A stretch of 64,000 nt of DNA from Persicaria tinctoria (GCA_037127255.1 JBANSL010000014.1:72523646-72587645), one strand, 5' to 3'. Shown: positions 12,604 to 23,049, counted from the first letter of the stretch. Made by a program: numbers and translations. The notes: generated by a model from the sequence alone, not told the origin.

Positions 12604-13282
12604 GTAAGTAAACCCTCACAATGCCGATTAAATACGTTTTGCTTCGATTGGTAGGAGAGGAACCGATTTGAAGAACGAAAACTGGTTTGGATTGTGTGAA
12701 AATGGGAAGAAGGGGTCGAATGGGTTGACAGTACGCAATATCGCCCTGTCATGTAGAAAGTAACCGGCGTCAAGTTAAAAACAATTGGTGGAAAGTTTGG
12801 GTACTGGGGTTTCACGTCTGGGAGAGAAGGAGATTTATGGGAATGGGGAAATTGGGCAACTGTGTTGTTGAATCCAACTTATGAGGAGAAGGGGAGTCTA
12901 GATCCGTTCAGTTTAGGGGGGAATTGGGCGAAATGGGGCTTATGACTGTAGATGCGTTCAGGTTTGGGGGAAATTGGATGAAATGTGGCGCATTAGGGTT
13001 AGGGAAAATTTTAGAAAGGGTGAAAAGTTTATGTGGAATCGACATTATCTGGAATAGGATGACTTGTGTGCAAATGGAGATGGACAGATTGAATAAGTAT
13101 GCTGTCATGTTTTCACAACTATGTGTCATGTGTATATGTGTGTGTGTCATGTGTAATTGTGTTTGTGTCATATTACATTACATATTGATATGAAGGGAAC
13201 CGTGGGTTGGGGGAGGAGAATTGATGTGTAGAATACTGAATTTGGGTCTTCCACTGTGCAGGATATCTGGTGAATATTAAAA

Positions 13283-16200
13283 ATGTCGCAGCGAAGTATG
13301 AAGAAGATTGTAGACCGTACAAGTCAAACATCCGGCGCAGTAATATGGCTTTCGTTCGAGTAATGTAAGTTGTGATTGTTGTGCTGCAGTGTGACTGACA
13401 TGTTGAAGTCTGTGCAGGCTGTGTACGCCGTAGAGGAAGAAAGACACTTCAAAGCAAAAATTAACCAACACTCCCGGATGGGGCTCCTGGTTAACATTGA
13501 CAACCGGTTGAGCAAGTCCCATTGGAAGCGCCTGACCGACAGCCCGTTGGGGGGCATTGCAAGACTGGGCACAAGGGTCCAGTTCTCAGGACAGCTTGTA
13601 CACTATGTTCTCCAATGACAATTGAAGTCGAAGAAGGAGAATGAAACATGGTACAAGATCCATGAAGCGGTCGTCAGGTTCTCAATAGCTGAGTTCGCCA
13701 TTGTCACCGGTCTCAACTATGGCTATGACGAAGAGCCCGAGGACGACGACGGGTTCGAGAAGGCAGTGTATGATTTCTTTGGAGTTTCAACGATGAGGAT
13801 GTCTGAGTTCGAGGTACAGTTCCGTGTGGCGATGGCATCTGAGAAATCGTCAACCAGAAAGTTCAAATTTGTCCTACTGATGCTGGTCGAGGGAGTATTG
13901 TTCGGGAAGGAACCCAAAAACTACATTCATGGGTGGGTGGTCGACCTTGTCGGCGACATTGACAGGTTCCTAGCGTTTCCGTGGGGCCGGCTTTGCTACG
14001 AGCGAACGAACGAGTTCCTGAACCGTGCAATCGAGAGGAAGCTCCAACGGGATGAGGGCAGCTCCAATGCACGCTCGGCTTATTGCCTGCTGGGTTTCCC
14101 TCTGGCCTTCCAGGTTCGTACACAGATATGACTGGACGCTGTAAACTCGTTTACTAGGCGTCTTATATTTATTGACTGGACAGGAACTGATTAATTACTG
14201 GACAATATGTAATTGCAGCTATGGGTGTACGAAGCCCTCACTCCAATGGCCGACCAATTCGCGAATGTCATAGACGAGAAGCTGTACCCTAGGTGTCTGC
14301 GATACGAGTTTAGAGACCTGAACCTCGAGTATGCCTCAATCGAAACCCGACTGCATGAGGCGAAGGAGCTCGGGCACTTCAATGACCCAGCAGCAGTGAG
14401 GCCTCTTCTGCTCCCCGATGATGTGGAGAGAGCAACCGGTTTATACCGCGATGCTCGAAACACTCACAACAAGCGGGACAACTTCTTCGACGACATAGCC
14501 CGGGCGTTCTTATCAGCAAATGTCAAACCCTCAGCAAAGAAACAACCAAAGGGAGCAAATGGGTCAACGCAAGAATCAGGGGAGGGGACGCAGACACAAG
14601 CTACCCTATTAGAGATAGAGTCACGGTTAGTGGCAAAGATGGACGACATGCTGAGGAGTATATCCGCGGAGGTAAATTCGAAGATGACGACGCTTGAGGA
14701 GGCGATTGAAAACATGAGGAGGGAACTGCGGTGGAAGGGGACTAGGGAGTCGGAGGAGCGAGAGAAAGTTCTGGGAAAGGAGGTAAGGTTCTCTTGGTAT
14801 TAGATCACAATCGTCATGTCATCTCCTGTTAATGTCATGTTGTTAGTAATGTATGTCATGTTAGTATCAATACATGTCATGCCAATTCCAGTATATGTCA
14901 TGTTCATAAGAGGTCATGTGCTTAGGTTCAGGGATCAGTGAAGGACAAGGATAACGGCAAGGAGGAGGACGACAAGGACAAGGAAGTTCTGGGAAAGGAG
15001 GTAAGGTTCCCCCGGTATCAGATCATAATCATCATGTCAATTCATATGGCTGTCATGTTTTTAATTCTATATGTCATGTTAATTTACGCAGAGGTCATGT
15101 GCTGAGGTTCAGGGATCAGGGAAAGACAATGATAAGAGCAAGGAGAAGGACAAGGACAAGGACAAGAGCGAGGGCAAGGACAAGAGAAAGGAGGACAAGT
15201 TGAAGGCCAAGGCCAAGTTGAAGGAGGACAAGTTGAAGGACAAGGACAAGGTTTGCGCATGAGACTGTCATGTGAATATATAACTGAGGTCATCTTATTT
15301 GTCTTTACTGTCATGTCATACGCAATGGGCTTCAAGTTGTAGGAGGAGTTGGTGGCACCCGGTTCTGATGTTGAGGCTGAGGTTGAGGTGCCCCTCATAC
15401 GACCGAGAAGAAGCACCCGTCAACATCCTGATACGTTGTCCCAGGCGGAGGAAACGCAACCAGCGTAGAAGCCGTGTGTGGGCAAGAAGCCAATGGATGC
15501 CGTCGAGCTAGGCATGGCGACCAGGGCAGATGCTGATGCGTTCGCTGCGTGGATGAAGGACGGAAGTGACCCCGTCCGGTCGGTGGAAGGCACCCTACTG
15601 GCGAAGCAGTTCTTTGGGACACTTCAATCACCCACCAACTGGGTGTCATCCGAGGTTATTTACGTTCCCACATTGCGGTTCGAGTCATCACCTTTTTCCT
15701 CATATGGTCTTCCAAAATAATGATTTTTTCTTGCGTCCAGCATATTGAGCAAACTTGCGCCCTACTGCGGAAGGAAATCAACGCCGGTGACAAGTACGAA
15801 GGGGTCGCCATTCTGGATTTCTTCTGGGGGTATCTCATGCAGAAGAAACTGGCGGACGCGAAGGGGGACCTTGAGGTGGCGAAGGGGGACGACACGGTGA
15901 CCCAATACTTCGACGGCAAGTTGCCGGAGAAGTTTCCGACGGGTTGGGCCGATGTCGACCGCGTGTTGGCACCTCGGAATCTGAAGAACGAGCACTGGGT
16001 GGCCCTTGACATCAACTTCGCGGAGTGGACATTGGACGTGTACGATTCCGACACAAGCCACGTCGCTGAGCGCCATATGCCGGGCCTCCTGAAGCCGGTT
16101 ACCCACCTCCTCCCCATTTTGATGAACGACCACCCTGAACTTCGAGTCAAATGGGTCGGCAAAGTCCCGAAACCCTTTTCGTACAAAAGGGTGAAGGGGA

Positions 16201-16451
16201 TTCCCCAAAACAAACAATCGTAATTCATTATCGGCTCTTCATTTAGAAACCATTGGCACAGGTTGTGTGAGCAATTTTCGTTATTTTGATGTAGGGGCGA
16301 CTGCGGTCCATATGCCATCCGTTTCCTCCAGCTCCTCGCAACCGGCGACACCAAGTTCCGTGGCCTGGACGATTCATTCATTGCGGCGTACCGCCAATCC
16401 CTTTGTGTTGCCATGTTTCACGGACGTCTTACAACCCCATCCGATCCTTAA
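13283..16451 (+). pseudogene. DUF1985-Ulp1 SUMO-protease-like gene of the MULE
   Basis: My model has eight GT-AG exons: 13283-13339, 13418-14113, 14219-14782, 14932-15000, 15113-15250, 15343-15654, 15741-16219 and 16295-16451 (824 codons, all phases consistent). Exons 2-3 encode a DUF1985-type region (FSIAEFAIVTGLNYG; GFPLAFQ joined across the intron to LWVYEALTPM). Exons 4-5 encode a Lys/Asp/Glu repeat linker. Exons 7-8 encode a C48/Ulp1 cysteine-protease core with His in NEHWVALDI, Asp in LDVYDSD and Cys in SGDCGPYAIRF, the last assembled exactly by splicing. Ulp1 enzymes mature SUMO or remove it from targets. Two in-frame stops (TGA 13616-13618 and TAG 15466-15468) break the frame; everything else is open. 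The introns hold the TGTCATGT motif arrays. The first coding exon is the least certain part. Confidence 0.75.
14811..15320. repeat. TGTCATGT motif array in Ulp1-like introns
   Basis: The three introns between exons 3 and 6 carry about a dozen copies of GTCATG, mostly inside TGTCATGT, spaced roughly 15-25 bp apart (for example near 14812, 14833, 14854, 14874, 14896, 14912, 15051, 15072, 15093, 15267 and 15310). The intervening exons lack them. Further copies lie at 12748, 13103-13152, 16600-16712 and 18341-18412. Confidence 0.8.
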
Positions 16452-16779
16452 AAAAACTCCCTCATTGGTTTTATATACATTGTTGGTTTGTGTAGACTTG
16501 TTAGTTGGTTTAGACATTTGGATATGCACTTATGTTTGTTGGTTTTAGACATTTGGATATGTACTTATTGCTGGATTGTTGTATTCGTTGGTTTTTAAAC
16601 ATGACATGTCAACCGAGATACATGTCATGTCAATATGAAGCTAATGTCATGTGAATATAAAACTAATGTCATGCCAAAATCCGATAGTGTCATGTCAAAA
16701 GGGGGTAATGTCATGGCATTCCGTTAACATAATAGAACAAACTAGAACTAGAATAAACTAGAACAAAACCCCCCATACG
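16452..16779. repeat. Spacer with TGTCATGT motif cluster
   Basis: No gene. From 16598 to 16714 the spacer contains at least six GTCATG words (one inverted) at roughly 20-bp spacing, the same motif as in the Ulp1-like introns. A 45-bp GTTGGTTTTAGACATTTGGA-type direct repeat sits at 16500-16560. Confidence 0.7.
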
Positions 16780-16782
16780 AAG

Positions 16783-17717
16783 TTGCAGAAAGGCAACATA
16801 ATTCTTTGCGAAAGGCGTCTAACCAAAATGGGCGTACTATCTACTTCATTCCGAAAGGCCCCGCAGATGGAAGTTCCTATGCCCCCGCTACGTGCGGCGG
16901 CGCTTCTGCAATTTAAATTTCCCATTAGCGGGACGCGCCCACTCTATTGGTTCAAGTTTCACAGTCGTCGGAAACGCTCTGGTCTTCCCTTTTCCGCGTT
17001 GGTATGCTTCCTCTACTTCCCTTACCGCTCGCTCCGCGTCGTGATCCCACGGGCTGACTACGTCCTCGACGTCGTTGCTCACAGAAATGACCTGCTTCCC
17101 ACGGTCATACGCAACTGCGTTGTACAACGCATCACTTGGTTCTAACTGGACACGTGGATTATCTAACTGGACAAGTGAGCTTTCTATCTGGACACTCTTA
17201 GTTTCGAACTGGACACCTCCTCCTGCTCGATCGACACCTTATGCTACCACAACTTCCAATTCTTCATCCCCTGCCAAGAGGGTTTTAGTTTTTAACTGTG
17301 GGTGATCTTCTTGGGTCCAGTGTGGCCCGCCCCTGAGTGGATGGGCCATTGTGGATCCTTCCGTTGTGGTGAAATCGCTGCCAAGCTTGCGTACCAGGGA
17401 GACATGGAGGTCGATAGGCCAGAATCGGTCACCGGAAAGACCGTTAACGAACTTGTAGGCCTGCAAGTCTTCATTATCCCCAATGGAAAAGGTCTGCACC
17501 CTTCCTTCTTCGGCTTTACATATGTGAGCTTAACGTCATGCCTCCTCCCATCAACATTAAACTTGGCCATCAGTTGTTTTTTCAGCGAGACGTAGTCAAT
17601 ACTTTCGTCCATCAGTAAGGCCTTTTGACTCCTCGACGACCCAAATGCCCTCTTCACAATCCCACCATCCGCCAAACAATACAGTGATACACACGGACGA
17701 TTTCTCCCCTGTTCCAT
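16783..17717 (-). pseudogene. mudrA N-terminal remnant
   Basis: On the minus strand, 17717 to about 17500 reads as the N-terminal domain of MuDR-type transposases (YVSLKKQLMAKFNVD, then VKLTYVKPKKEG). After a frameshift it continues as GDNEDLQAYKFVNGLSGDRF (17499-17440) and into a hydrophilic stretch at 17127-16888. The DDE catalytic core and the SWIM zinc finger expected downstream are not found before the Ulp1-like gene. The element therefore has no working transposase and would depend on one supplied in trans. The reading frame is broken at least twice. Confidence 0.6.
17144..17217. repeat. ACTGGACA motif cluster
   Basis: Four copies of CTGGACA (17144-17217) stand about 21 bp apart within the decayed mudrA region. 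The same word, or its inverse TGTCCAGT, recurs near 14131, 14175, 14197, 15733, 17849, 19377, 19421, 19750 and 19793, nearly always in introns or spacers of this MULE. Confidence 0.75.
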
Positions 17718-17725
17718 TAGTTAGT

Positions 17726-17745
17726 GGGGGGGGGGGGGGGGGGGG
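17726..17745 (+). repeat. Run of 20 G
   Basis: An uninterrupted G20 tract lies inside the N-terminal portion of the mudrA remnant. It would be expected to form G-quadruplexes and to slip during replication and sequencing, so its exact length is uncertain. Confidence 0.7.
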
Positions 17746-17990
17746 ACATTCAGTTTTACAGGGAGAAGAACATATTCTTTTAAGGAGAGACGCATCGCAT
17801 AACCTAAATGGAAGGATGACTTACTCATTTCCGCCAAGAAGTCGGTGTCTGTCCAGTTAACCCCAGTAGGTGTCAAGCGCGTGAATGGGTTTATGGACTC
17901 CCCCTCCTCCCTCCTCTCCCTCTTATTCTCTTAAGGGGTAAATGACAGGGCGGGAGATTTAATCTCACTCCCGCCTTCTCTCTGTCCCGC

Positions 17991-18026
<36 letters not shown>

Positions 18027-18646
18027 GTCTTGTCAAATGTCTTTACCTACCCTCTGCGAGATCCCCCCCCCTTGGTCTCTCTGAATTTATTGTTGGGTCA
18101 AAATTTTATTCATTTCTTTCAACATAATATATTTTTTGAAAATGTATTTCGTGGTTTTAAATTAATATGGGTATACTCCTCTCTCTATGATATTGCATTT
18201 TTTTTAGTATTAATGGTGAGTGGGAAACCAAATTTTATACAAAGGTCAAAATTTTACTAAAACCACTGCTAAAGGTGTATAGTGGAAAACTGTTTGTTAT
18301 CTAGTCGGTATTAATTAAACGGCTAGTTGTTTTAAAGGGGTGTCATGTAGCGTCTAACGACAAGAAGTAAACCCACTTTATCGTTTGTCATGTCAGAATT
18401 GACACATGTCATGTTTAGATAAGATCACTGCCATGTTCATTGTAGACAACAACAAAACACTGCCATTCAATCCCATTTGCTTTTTGTTTCTTTTTTTCCT
18501 TCCTCAACGGTCACATGCTGAACAATGTTGCTATTTCCCACACACCCCACTTATATGATAGCCATTCACCATCCACACTCCCCACACATCGGTGAAGTTA
18601 ACTCCCCATTTCCATTTAACAACCTCTCCAACAACCCTTCATCGAA

Positions 18647-19271
18647 ATGGCATCCTCTTCACACCACCTCAGCTCCTCATCTGGCCTCCCTCCCCGACCT
18701 GTCCCCATCATTATATCATCCGACGAATCAGACGATGGAGGTTTGTCGATCACTTCATTTGTGTAGATTTCAGTTGTGCTACTTGTATCATTATACTACC
18801 TTATTTTTTTCATTTTATGCAGGACCAATGTCGCCGCCGTCATACCGACGAAATGAAAGAGTAGAGATTGTCGGCGGTGAGTCTGGGATGCTCGGGTCGT
18901 TCTACGAGGCGACCCTTGTGCGCAAACTGGACCCTAACCACTGGGAGGTTGAATATGTGACCCTCCTACGCAACAACAGAAGAGAGCTGCTGACGGAGGT
19001 CCTCCCGGTTCAACGAATTCGTCCACGGCCGCCTCGTATTTCTTACGACGCCTACATGCCCGAAGACCGTGTCGACTGCCGCGACAACGATGGGTTTTGG
19101 GCCGGGAGGGTCCTTGGTGTGTCCGGTTATGGGAGTGACCGAACTTTCACGGTCTACTTCCCACTCAGCGACGAGACGTCTGACTATCGTGCCCGCAATA
19201 TGCGCCCACACTTCGATTGGGATGGATACAGATTCACCACGCAGCCACAATTTCGCGGCTTATTACCGTAA
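18647..19271 (+). CDS. Agenet-domain protein with SUMO-interaction-like motif
   Basis: Two exons, 18647-18740 and 18823-19271, joined in phase (GGA codon split), give 180 aa with no damage. Residues about 12-31 read GLPPRPVPIIISSDESDDG: a hydrophobic PIII core followed by acidic and serine residues, the shape of a SUMO-interaction motif. Residues from about 40 form an Agenet/Tudor-like domain pair: RNERVEIVGGESGMLGSFYE, then DRVDCRDNDGFWAGRVLGV and FTVYFPLSDE. Agenet domains in plants read histone tails or bind chromatin-associated partners. The gene sits in the same MULE as the Ulp1-like gene, downstream on the same strand, with TGTCATGT motifs at -300 to -240. It could be a captured host exon set or an element gene of long standing. 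The intact frame next to broken neighbours suggests recent constraint or recent capture. Confidence 0.7.
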
Positions 19272-20240
19272 ATTTGGTTTTCACTGTCTTCAAGTTGCTA
19301 CGCTCTCCTACTATCTTTTAAATGTTTGCTCCTGTGTCGTATTTGATTAATGCAAGTGATTCTGTCTCCGCCATTTTGTGTCCAGTATATTTTAATATCT
19401 GTGATGTCGTTTTTATTTCGCGTCCAGTGAACACTAAGCGATTACCAGTCGGCCCACGAATTTACCTCCACCCACTTTATTATTATTCCATGGTTTTTCT
19501 CTTCACCTTACCATGTCATTATAAGTATGTTTATGCCCCCTCACTGTCACTCTTATCCATTCGATTCCAATATGGGTCAAGCATGCTAGTGACGGCCGGA
19601 GATAACGAGATCATGGCATCCAAGTATGGGTAAATATTATAATTGGGCACACATAAAACAATATGTCATTATAGAGAATATGATTATCCCATAAATCTTC
19701 TCCATTCGATTATGGTAGTTAATGACCTGTGTTTTTCATAGTTACAATCGTGTCCAGTAAAAGACAATAGCTGACATGTTTATCGAATATGGATGTCCAG
19801 TTACAACTTACTGCTTACACGTGATCCTTAAAATAAACCCCCAGACCCTTCATTCTTCAATTGGTTTTATCTCAAACAATATGTCATTTAGTTGAAAGAA
19901 TATTTTTCCCCCTCACTGACACTCTCACTGATCTATCTGTCCTCTCAGCCTGTACTTTTATATTTAACCCCTCTCTCTCTCCCCCTCTCTCTCCGTCTCT
20001 CTCTTCTGTCCTCTGCCACTGCAGCAGCAACTACTTCTTCCCTCCTCTCTCACTGGTCCTTGCTTTTGCAGGAGTAAAGATGCCTCCCACCCATCGAGAG
20101 TGGAGTCCAGCTGTACCCTACAGGGTGACCGGCCACCGGCTCCCCTTGTCAAGCGGATATCCGCTTTTATGCAAATTTTTTCCGGATTGGGTTACTCTTG
20201 CAAACCTTCCGGATATGGAGGTCATTTTAGCAAATTTGCC
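19272..20240. other. MULE 3' spacer and right terminus
   Basis: No gene. It contains four TGTCCAGT motifs (19377, 19421, 19750, 19793), a CT-rich leader-like block (19970-20060) and the terminal repeat ending at 20240. Short open frames here have no family resemblance. Confidence 0.5.
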
Positions 20241-20314
20241 TTTTTTTTTATATATTATTATATTTGTTTAGTTAGATTGGATATGTTTTCAACCATAACT
20301 GTATTACATGTAAT

Positions 20315-20910
20315 CAGTGGCGGCCGCAGGAATCGCTAGAGGGGGGGCGAAATTGTTTGTTGGGGAAAAAAATTTTCCTCGGTATATATAATAAAGAATT
20401 TTTTTAAATATATTGAAAGAAAACTATAAATTGTGATATAAATATGATATTTTATTACAAAAATTCGTGCAATAATTTAATAATTTATATGTGTGTAGCA
20501 TGATTAAGATTTTTTTTAAAAATATTGAAAGAAAATAATAAATTTTATAAAGAATTCGTCATTGGTAAATGAAAAAAAAATTAATAAGATTGAAAACTAT
20601 GACAAAAAACCTCATAAATTGTGGTTTAACTAAAAAAAATCATAGGAATAAAAATTAGAAGATGGTTGGAATAAAAAATAGTGGAAAAAAGGAAGGAGTG
20701 AGATTTGAACTCATAACCTTTTGAATCCCTTCCCCTTCCTTCCCTCCTTTTAACTAACTAAGCTAGACAAATTTAGTGTTATCTTTCACATTTTTTTATT
20801 TTTTTACCTTATTTATTTATTTTTTATTTTTTTAACATATATACGAAATTACGTCGCCAGAGGGAGGGGCGGCCCCCCCCCCCCCCCGCGCCCCCCTGCG
20901 GCCGCCCCTG
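20315..20910. mobile_element. hAT-like MITE
   Basis: The 596-bp element has CAGTGGCGGCCGCAGG ends (inverted copy CAGGGGCGGCCGCAGG) and a perfect 8-bp target duplication CATGTAAT at 20307-20314 and 20911-20918. The interior is AT-rich and non-coding, with G- and C-runs next to the ends. It is inserted in Helitron sequence just right of the Ulp1-MULE. Confidence 0.85.
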
Positions 20911-20914
20911 CATG

Positions 20915-20968
<54 letters not shown>

Positions 20969-21183
20969 TATAAGGTTATATTGAATAGATTATTGATCTA
21001 GAAAGATAAGTTTTTTCCCTAATTATATTGGATTATTAATTGATGTGGCCTACAAATATAATACCGCTTTAATCCAGAAAATGCTACCTAAGCAAAAATA
21101 ATTCCGTTTAATCCAGAAAATTCCGTTCCAGCGAGGTCGCGCCAGCGGTCTCTGTTTTAGTATTTTATATAGATATGGAATTA

Positions 21184-21260
21184 AAGTTTTATTATTATTA
21201 TTATTATTATTATTTTATTATTATTATTATTATTATTATAAAATATTATTATTATAAAGA
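21184..21260. repeat. TTA microsatellite downstream of SSL1
   Basis: A (TTA/ATT)n tract of about 75 bp follows the SSL1 downstream sequence that resumes at 21174. Confidence 0.85.
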
Positions 21261-21264
21261 TAGC

Positions 21265-22718
21265 TTACATAAAGTTAGTTGGAAGCCTCGTAACAAATTG
21301 GGCTCCAACGCTTTTTTGAATAGTGAAACCAACTCTATGAAAAACAAAATCGCCGTTAACAAATCCCGTACCATGACTTTTCGTAACCAACTGAACCCGC
21401 TTCAAAAAACCAATAGCCTTATCTCCCAATTCTCCCAAAGTAGAAAACGCAAATGCCATGAAGCAATACCCCTTAGCAGCACAAATATCTGCATACTTCT
21501 TCTCCTTCTTTTCCGTGGCTTGAGAGACTGCCTTGCCTAGTAAAAAGGAGTCATTGACTCTAGCTGTGAACGACGAAGCCCCAACTACGTCAACACAAGT
21601 GTCTCTACCCGTATCCCACCCATAAAGCAATAGATCACCCGACCTCAACTCAACACTATCGTCGCTGCTCATACCTGTATGCGCTTCCTTTTGAACTGCA
21701 ATGCCCGCTTTATAGCATATGTCTGCTAAAACATCTCGGACCATGTTGTGTCGGTGCTTGGCCCCAATTCCTCGACTACAATGTAGAGCATGATCTCCAA
21801 ATGGGTCCATCCTATCAAGCTGGGACAATTCGGATAGCCACTAAACATAGGGATCGAGAGATGGTATTGGAGAACAGAACGAAACTGTTTGGATGGCATG
21901 GTTTGAGCAAGGCCCTCAATGGGAGTAGCCAACAAAAAATCATGTGCTCTTTCTCCTCTCTCCGCTTGCAGAATGTGTAACTGTCTTGGCGTCGGATTGT
22001 GTGTAGACACTAAGGTGTCATCAATAATCTTGAAGTATCCCTTAGCAATAATAAAGTTGAGTCTAGTGAAAATATAAGCAGCAGCACCAGCGCCGACATC
22101 CCGAGATATCGAGAATTTTTGAATCCGCTTCAACAAAGCAACAACATCCGCATCCAGCTCCCCTGAAGAAGTGAAGAAGAAGGAAAGGAAACCATAGCCA
22201 GCCGCCAGACACAAATCACGATACTTTACACACTTACGCTGAGCAGCGTCAACAACAACACGACCAGGCACAAAGTCAGACACCCCAGAATGAATCAAGG
22301 GGGAGGATCCCGTTAGATCAACACACACATCTCTCCCCCTGTCCCAAGAATAAAGAAGCAAATCGGCCGGACGAAGGGGCTTATCCTGTCTATCAAGCAA
22401 ACCAATATCAACCTCCTTACCGACAGAAATCCCAGCCCTGTAACAGATATCGAGTAAAGTGTCGCGCACGAGGTTATGTCGATGTTTAATGCCCACGGTA
22501 CCAGCCCAGGACACCACATGATCTCCATAGACATCACCATCAAAGACTCGAGAGCAAGCCGAAGAAGGCTTAGACACCATGAACAACGGAACACCCAGTC
22601 TATAGCTAAGCACACTACGAGAGGTCCTTCCATTCATAGTCTGCCCTAACCCAGAAATAGGAACTGCACACAACCAATCAGAGGAGTGAGCACCCTGCTG
22701 AGACTTCCACAATGCCAC
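21265..22718 (-). pseudogene. Two tandem restriction-like endonuclease domains of a retroelement
   Basis: On the minus strand a domain of about 230 aa occurs twice in tandem: copy A about 22718-22010, copy B about 22000-21265. Shared blocks are IKHRHNLVRD / AKHRHNMVRD, RPADLLLYSWDRGRDVCVDL / RSGDLLLYGWDTGRDTCVDV and SSGELDADVVALLKRIQ / TLGELGDKAIGFLKRVQ. The order (Cys/His motif, RHN, then RPADLLL with a following D-x-T/V strand) resembles the C-terminal restriction-like endonuclease of R2-type retrotransposons. It belongs to a plant retroelement-related family whose exact name I cannot give. Copy B has a frameshift near 21830, and no reverse transcriptase is adjacent. I regard it as a fossil; the duplication may be ancestral because the copies are strongly diverged. 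Confidence 0.5.
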
Positions 22719-22739
22719 TTGTTGCGGAGTTAAAGAGAA

Positions 22740-23041
22740 AACAGATTCCGATGTAATGAAACATAATATAACTCAACCCAACCTGAACTATACCCAACAC
22801 AATCCGAAATCTATTTGACTCACCCAACCGAAAAACTTACCCAACTCGACCCAAACCTGACCGAATCTAGCTACAATTTACCGAACATATGACCCGACCC
22901 GATATGACTGAACCTGAATGATCAACTCCCTTAAAGGTTGTTGGGCATGTTCATGATAGGTCTAAATCCTTATCTCGGATATCCTCCTCTAGTAGTTCAA
23001 GGTTGTTGGGATCTCCCATATCTTCCGGGAGATCAATGATT
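22740..23041. other. Degenerate AACCCGACCC-type low-complexity DNA
   Basis: The first 200 bp are built of CCAACC/ACCCGAACC words similar to 37970-38430; the rest has two AAGGTTGTTGGG repeats. No gene. Confidence 0.5.
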
Positions 23042-23049
23042 GTGCGGAT

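Larger units (their letters stand above)
12145..20240. mobile_element. MULE carrying Ulp1-like and Agenet genes
   Basis: The right end, read inward, begins GGCAAATTTGCTAAAATGAC. The left end carries a diverged counterpart (GGTTTGCTAGCCTAACC) followed on both sides by a CCTATCC- or CATATCC-type block and a TTTGCAAAGGTTAC / TTTGCAAGAGTAAC block. These weak terminal repeats, a mudrA N-terminal remnant on the minus strand and a DUF1985-Ulp1 gene fit Ulp1-carrying MULEs (the KAONASHI type). The element interrupts Helitron sequence: the DNA right of 20240 matches 10430-10580. I could not define a clean target duplication, so the limits are approximate (within about 20 bp). Confidence 0.65.
7257..21173 (-). 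mobile_element. Composite Helitron downstream of SSL1
   Basis: SSL2's downstream sequence reads GTATTAGTA-TGTGGAATTAAA without interruption. In SSL1 the same sequence is split between GTATTAGTA (ending 7256) and TATGGAATTAAA (from 21174). The insert is a Helitron on the minus strand: its 5' end is TCTATATAAAATACTAAAAC (read leftward from 21173) and its 3' end is a GC-rich hairpin followed by CTAG at 7257-7260. Insertion lies between A and T, as Helitrons require. Inside are further Helitron fragments, an 8.1-kb MULE and a hAT MITE. No Rep/helicase gene is visible, so it is non-autonomous. Whether the outer ends belong to one founding Helitron or to two that landed together cannot be settled here. 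Confidence 0.75.

Noticed and set aside
12395..12607. Lys/Arg/Glu-rich peptide as an N-terminal exon of the Ulp1-like gene
   Set aside because: The composition follows from GAGA/GAAGAAG repeats, and the frame does not join in phase with the exon at 13283; a non-coding leader fits better.
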